This document shows, one piece after another, positions 28,063 to 34,323 of a stretch of 34,323 nucleotides of DNA. The translations under genes and the position numbers were made by a program. This DNA is from Pseudomonadota bacterium (lineage in GTDB: Bacteria; Pseudomonadota; Gammaproteobacteria; Burkholderiales; Methylophilaceae), in contig JAKQTB010000068.1 in assembly GCA_029569495.1 (NCBI GenBank), positions 1-34,323 on the forward strand, read 5' to 3'. Numbering within the stretch: position 1 is the stretch's first letter; each line of letters starts with the position of its first letter. The notes beneath the pieces are model-generated. The model was not told the DNA's origin. It worked only from the letters and a program-made list of their open reading frames with translations, and made no database searches.

Positions 28063-28863
28063 ATGCAACTCAAAGGTAAACGCATATTATTGACGGGCGC
28101 TACTGGCGGCGTTGGCATTGTATTAGCCCAGCAACTGGCGCTAAAAGGCGCAAGGTTGGCGTTAGTGGGGCGTGACTTAACTAAGCTAAACGCATTAAAA
28201 CAAAGTCTTGTTGCTCAAAATGGTGAGCATGCCGTGATTACTGCAAATTTTGATACGGCAGGTACAACTCAGCCATTGGTTGATGAGGCTGTAAAAAAAC
28301 TAGAAAGTATTGATATTCTTATCAACAACGCCGGAATATTAGATTTCATTCAACTTGAAGACCAACCAGAACAACGTATTGCACAAATGGTGCAAACCAA
28401 TGTCACTACGCTAATTCAATTAACTCGCGCCTTGTTACCAAGCTTCAAGGCTAAAAATCAAGGTCACTTTGTGATGATAGGGTCTATTTTTGGCTCGCTT
28501 GGTTTTCCACATTATGCAACTTACTGCGCTACTAAGTTTGCTGTGCATGGTTTTTCACAAGCATTACGTCGTGAGTTGGTTAACACCAACATTAAAGTTA
28601 CTTACATCGCACCACGTGGCATCAAAACAACCATGAACGACGCCAACACTACGGCCATGATGGAACAATCGGGCAACAAAATGGACACGCCAGAGATTGT
28701 CGCGCGCATCATCATCAAAGCGATAGAAAATGAAAAGCAAGAAGTATTTATAGGCCAGCCGCAATCTTTTTTTGCTTGGCTAAATGGCGTGCTGCCGATG
28801 GCGGTTAATTTTGGACTTAAAAAACAAACGGCACTTGCTGTGCCGTTTTTGCGTAAAAAATAA
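28063..28863 (+). CDS. Short-chain dehydrogenase/reductase
   Basis: 266-aa ORF; LLTGATGGVGIVLA Rossmann motif, NNAG, YATYCATKFAVHGF (YxxxK). Confidence 0.95.
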   Translation: MQLKGKRILLTGATGGVGIVLAQQLALKGARLALVGRDLTKLNALKQSLVAQNGEHAVITANFDTAGTTQPLVDEAVKKLESIDILINNAGILDFIQLEDQPEQRIAQMVQTNVTTLIQLTRALLPSFKAKNQGHFVMIGSIFGSLGFPHYATYCATKFAVHGFSQALRRELVNTNIKVTYIAPRGIKTTMNDANTTAMMEQSGNKMDTPEIVARIIIKAIENEKQEVFIGQPQSFFAWLNGVLPMAVNFGLKKQTALAVPFLRKK

Positions 28864-28879
28864 GCTCGATTTATTTGTT

Positions 28880-29020
28880 TTATAGATAAAGCACCGCTGG
28901 AAAAACAGTCAGTGCAAATACAAAAACGAGCCAATCCATATTCCAACGTTCTAAGTGACCAGTAAAGTGCAGAACTAGCACAGCAATCGCCAAAAGATAA
29001 TAAATTGCAATCAGTAACAT
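28880..29020 (-). CDS. Small membrane protein, 46 aa
   Basis: MLLIAIYYLLAIAVLVLHFTGHLERWNMDWLVFVFALTVFPAVLYL; two hydrophobic segments; below ORF-track cut-off. Confidence 0.55.
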   Translation of the reverse strand: MLLIAIYYLLAIAVLVLHFTGHLERWNMDWLVFVFALTVFPAVLYL

Positions 29021-29164
29021 AAATAGCCCAAATCTTGTGAATATCAGAATCAATCAGTGTATAACGGCAACAGCTAAGAATACCTTAATTTTAAATTTTT
29101 TTGTACTTTTTTGCACAGGCATTTCTTGCCTAAAGCGTGTTTTTCGCGTAAATTTAGTCTATTG

Positions 29165-29262
29165 CTAGGGGTCTGTTTCAAATTTGATCATTCAAAATTA
29201 AAACAGTGAGAGATACCCTTTGAACCTGATGCGGGTGATGCCGCCGTAGGGAAGCGTGTCTT
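29165..29262 (+). ncRNA. TPP riboswitch (THI element)
   Basis: aggggtctg...gtgagagataccctttgaacctgatgcgggtgatgccgccgtagggaagc, directly upstream of thiC. Confidence 0.93.
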
Positions 29263-29276
29263 AGCTTCCCTATTTT
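29247..29276 (+). terminator. Riboswitch expression-platform hairpin, terminator-like
   Basis: tagggaagc-gtgtctta-gcttcccta then ttttat; overlaps aptamer 3' end. Confidence 0.55.
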
Positions 29277-29325
29277 ATAAACAGACTCGGAAGCGCTTGT
29301 TGGCTTCCTTGCATTGAATCAATGA

Positions 29326-31212
<1,887 letters not shown>

Positions 31213-31228
31213 TACTTGTAACCGTTAG

Positions 31229-31267
31229 GCGTAAAAAAAGCAGGCGTTAAGCCTGCTTTTTTTACGC
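31229..31267. terminator. Bidirectional terminator between thiC and gap
   Basis: Perfect 17-bp stem gcgtaaaaaaagcaggc / gcctgctttttttacgc with gttaa loop. Confidence 0.88.
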
Positions 31268-31268
31268 A

Positions 31269-32270
31269 CTAGGCAATATGCTTAGCTAGTCGTAATAAGT
31301 TACAGGTATAACCATACTCGTTGTCATACCAGCCTATGACTTTTAAAAAGGTTGAATCGAGCATGATGCCTGCGTCTGCATCGAACACTGAAGCCGCTGG
31401 TGCAGTACGAAAATCAGTGGAAACGACTTTTTCTTCTGTGTAGGCTAATACGTTTTTAAGTTCGCCTTGCGCCGCCGTTTTCATTGCCTCGCACACCTGC
31501 TTGTACGTGGCTTCTTTGTTGAGCTCTACGGTTAAGTCTACCACTGAAACGTCCGCTGAAGGCACCCGCAGCGCCATGCCTGTGATTTTTTTGTCCAATG
31601 ATGGAATCAACACGCCAATCGCTTTGGCGGCCCCTGTACTTGAAGGAATAATATTTTCAAACACACCGCGTCCACCGCGCCAGTCTTTTTTAGAAGTGCC
31701 ATCGACAGTGAGTTGAGAAGCCGTTGCCGCATGCACTGTTGTCATCAGGCCACGTTTTACGCTAAAGTTATCGTTTAACACTTTAACCAATGGCGCTAGC
31801 CCATTGGTGGTACATGAAGCTGCTGAAACAATCGCTTGGCCTTTGTAATCCTGATGATTTACGCCATAGACAAACATTGGGGTATCGTCTTTACCTGGTG
31901 CGGATTGTACTACTTTTTTAGCGCCACGCTCCAAGTGAACTTCGCAGCTTTCTTGAGTTAAAAATTTCCCCGTCGATTCCACTAACACATCAACACCACT
32001 CGTATCCCAGTCAATATAGGCCGGGTCACGTTCTGAAGTGACATGAATTTTTTTACCATTAACGACCAAATGTCCGTTCTCGGTACGCACATCCGCATTA
32101 AAACGACCATGTACCGAGTCATATTTCAGCATATACACCATGTAATCAAGTTCTTGCGTGCCGTTGACAGCCACAATTTCAATGTCGCTAAATTCGGCTT
32201 CTTGTACAACTGCCCTTAACACCATGCGCCCAATGCGCCCGTACCCATTCACACCAATTCGCAACGTCAT
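31269..32270 (-). CDS. gap: Glyceraldehyde-3-phosphate dehydrogenase, type I
   Basis: ORF 31269..32285; [42 protein letters not shown]. Confidence 0.96.
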   Translation of the reverse strand: MTLRIGVNGYGRIGRMVLRAVVQEAEFSDIEIVAVNGTQELDYMVYMLKYDSVHGRFNADVRTENGHLVVNGKKIHVTSERDPAYIDWDTSGVDVLVESTGKFLTQESCEVHLERGAKKVVQSAPGKDDTPMFVYGVNHQDYKGQAIVSAASCTTNGLAPLVKVLNDNFSVKRGLMTTVHAATASQLTVDGTSKKDWRGGRGVFENIIPSSTGAAKAIGVLIPSLDKKITGMALRVPSADVSVVDLTVELNKEATYKQVCEAMKTAAQGELKNVLAYTEEKVVSTDFRTAPAASVFDADAGIMLDSTFLKVIGWYDNEYGYTCNLLRLAKHIA

Positions 32271-32472
32271 CATCATCCCCTTCAATTATCCAATACGGCG
32301 TTTAAATAAGCCGTTGTTGTCATTCTTAATAGTGTTTTAATATATTCGACCAATTACACCGTTAAGTCAAATGGACGGCCCACTAAAGACTGTGGCGCCT
32401 TGCAGTAATAATTGTGAGGGCCAAGCATTATTTTGGTAAAATGGCTTTCAAACTGATGGGGCAATTACGGCT

Positions 32473-33675
32473 TTGACAACAATTAAACTTAAAATTAAAC
32501 CAGACGACAGCCAAGCAAAGGCGACCAAGCCGCCTGTGCGTCGTCCCAGCAATGCCGCGCGTGACCGTAGTGTGCCACCAGCAAAATTGACGCCGGCGGG
32601 TACAAATGATCGTGATGCCAAACAAATGCCTGCAAAGGCATCGCACGGTAAGTCGCCACGACAACGCAACCATCGCTACGATGGCACTTTACATGAACCC
32701 GCGCCAGCAAAATCTCAAGCCTCTGATGGTCGCGCACCAACCCCAAATGTGGCGCCAGTAGACGCTCGCAGAAATGCAAATACCAGCCGAGATAAGGCAG
32801 ACCGCGAAGGCACTTATCGTAATCCACCCCGTCGTGGCGGCAAGGTGCGCGATGGTTTTGTGGCAAGCGAATTTGATAAAAATCGCACCAATAAAGCTGC
32901 TTTTGCTAATAAGGCAGAAAATAGTCAGTCTGATTTGCCGCGACTTTCAAAAGTGATGGCAGACCGAGGACTATGCTCGCGCAGAGAAGCCGATGAGTGG
33001 ATAGCCAACGGCTGGGTAAAAGTAGAGGGCGAAATCATTGAAACACTAGGCACGCGCATTCAACCAGATGCAGAAATTATCATCAGTAGTTATGCCCAAG
33101 AATACCAAGCCGAAAATGTGACCATTATTTTGCATAAGCCCGTTGGGTATGTGAGCGGTCAGGCAGAAGACGGCTATGAGCCAGCGATAGTATTGGTGCA
33201 TCCGGATAATCAGTGGGAGGATGACCCCGAGTTGCATCGGCATCAACCAAAGCAATTTCACCGTGGTATGCTAAAGGGGTTGGCGCCAGCGGGCCGCTTA
33301 GACATTGACTCTACTGGGATGTTAGTGCTCACTCAAGATGGCCGCATTGCGCGACATTTAATTGGTGAAGACTCTACGGTTGAAAAAGAATACCTAGTGC
33401 GCGTTACCGGTGAGCTCAGTGAAGCAGATTTAAAGCGCCTGAACTTTGGCTTAAGTTTAGATGGTGAAAAACTCAAGCCTGCAAAAGTCAGCTGGCAAAA
33501 CGAAGACCAATTACGCTTTGTATTGCGTGAAGGCAAAAAACGCCAAATTCGCCGAATGTGCGAAATGGTCGGCCTGCATGTAGTAGGGTTGAAACGTATT
33601 CGCATTGGGAGTGTAAACTTAGGTAAATTGCCGGTTGGCCAGTGGCGTTATCTGCGTAGTGAAGAACGTTTTTGA
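32473..33675 (+). CDS. RsuA/RluB-type rRNA pseudouridine synthase with long basic N-terminal extension
   Basis: 400-aa ORF from TTG; S4-like LSKVMADRGLCSRREADEWIANGWVKV; GRLDIDSTGMLVLTQDGRI; REGKKRQIRRMCEMVG. Confidence 0.9.
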   Translation: MTTIKLKIKPDDSQAKATKPPVRRPSNAARDRSVPPAKLTPAGTNDRDAKQMPAKASHGKSPRQRNHRYDGTLHEPAPAKSQASDGRAPTPNVAPVDARRNANTSRDKADREGTYRNPPRRGGKVRDGFVASEFDKNRTNKAAFANKAENSQSDLPRLSKVMADRGLCSRREADEWIANGWVKVEGEIIETLGTRIQPDAEIIISSYAQEYQAENVTIILHKPVGYVSGQAEDGYEPAIVLVHPDNQWEDDPELHRHQPKQFHRGMLKGLAPAGRLDIDSTGMLVLTQDGRIARHLIGEDSTVEKEYLVRVTGELSEADLKRLNFGLSLDGEKLKPAKVSWQNEDQLRFVLREGKKRQIRRMCEMVGLHVVGLKRIRIGSVNLGKLPVGQWRYLRSEERF

Positions 33676-33741
33676 GTTATGCTAACAAGTGCTGTGACAG
33701 GCTAAATTTAGGCATTTATTTTATTAAAAAGGGGTTTCATC

Positions 33742-34134
33742 ATGGGTTTATTTGATAGTGTTGCAGGGGCGGTTTTAGGTAAAGTGTTAGGTGGTAACCA
33801 AGGCGGTATGGCAGCAATTGCTATGGAATTGTTTAACCAAAATGGCGGCATTGGCGGCATTATGGATAAATTTAAAGCAGGCGGATTGGGCGATGCGGCA
33901 TCTTCATGGGTAAGTCTGGGTGAAAACTTGCCTGTTTCGGCGGACCAAATTGCCAGCGTGTTTGGCAATAACGCAATCGCAGATATGGCGGCAAAATTCG
34001 GCATTAGCCCAGATGTATTAACCAGCCAAATTGCGCAGCATTTACCTGATGTGATTAACAAAGTCACCCCAAGTGGCGCAGTGACAGAAGAATCTGGCAA
34101 CTTATTAACGTCTATTTTGGGCATGTTAAAATAG
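33742..34134 (+). CDS. YidB-like DUF937 family protein
   Basis: 130-aa ORF; MGLFDSVAGAVLGKVLGGNQGG, SPDVLTSQIAQHLPDVINKVTPSG. Confidence 0.85.
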   Translation: MGLFDSVAGAVLGKVLGGNQGGMAAIAMELFNQNGGIGGIMDKFKAGGLGDAASSWVSLGENLPVSADQIASVFGNNAIADMAAKFGISPDVLTSQIAQHLPDVINKVTPSGAVTEESGNLLTSILGMLK

Positions 34135-34150
34135 CTTTAGGCAGATGCTG

Positions 34151-34173
34151 AGGGGGCTTCGCGCCCCTTTTTT
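34151..34173 (+). terminator. Rho-independent terminator
   Basis: aggggg-cttcg-cgcccct followed by tttttt. Confidence 0.75.
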
Positions 34174-34213
34174 GTTTGGTGCAAAAAAGATGTTTTTTAT
34201 GCCATTTTTAACC

Positions 34214-34279
34214 ACAACCTTTTTCGATGCTCTGCAAGCCTTATAAATAAAGGCTTGCAGAGCATAAAATTTTTCTCGG
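34214..34279. repeat. Intergenic palindromic repeat, copy 5
   Basis: cacaacctttttcgatgctctgcaagccttataaataaaggcttgcagagcataaaatttttctcgg; near-perfect arms. Confidence 0.88.
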
Positions 34280-34323
34280 CACTTTTATAAGGTGCTTTAT
34301 AACGCTTAAATATTGTTAAAATA

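Noticed and set aside
25161-28863. Interpretation as a virulence hemolysin locus
   Set aside because: The gene context is enzymatic and the family name is historical; no secretion signal or pore-forming feature was evident

Overview
Chromosomal window from a gram-negative bacterium, probably a methylotrophic betaproteobacterium of the Methylophilaceae type (inferred from gene content, not tested). It is mostly well-formed housekeeping and accessory genes: split class II ribonucleotide reductase (nrdJa/nrdJb-like), waaA, a TetR-RND efflux-pcm-tolC-isochorismatase run, an NTF2-like/DUF2269 pair, a sigma54-type response regulator with its histidine kinase divergent from a porin-like and PstS-like pair, an LTA-synthase-like sulfatase, a PAP2 phosphatase, thiC behind a TPP riboswitch, gap, an RsuA/RluB-type pseudouridine synthase and a YidB-like protein. 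The best candidate for an undescribed system is at about 24.94-28.86 kb. There a four-gene operon (thermostable-hemolysin family protein, AMP-forming ligase, TenA/heme-oxygenase-like putative diiron enzyme, SDR) lies behind what reads as a complete sigma54 control region: repeated upstream motifs, a consensus IHF site, a dyad and a near-perfect -24/-12 promoter. Other notable structure: a five-copy intergenic palindromic repeat family with a compensatory base change, a MITE-like element with 18-19 bp inverted ends and an apparent TAA target duplication that is also the stop codon of a small ORF, a putative minus-strand sRNA, a NrdR-box-like palindrome upstream of nrdJ, and a TPP riboswitch with tandem hairpins and a possible anti-aptamer strand. 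All calls are by eye from the sequence and supplied ORFs; no database search was run.
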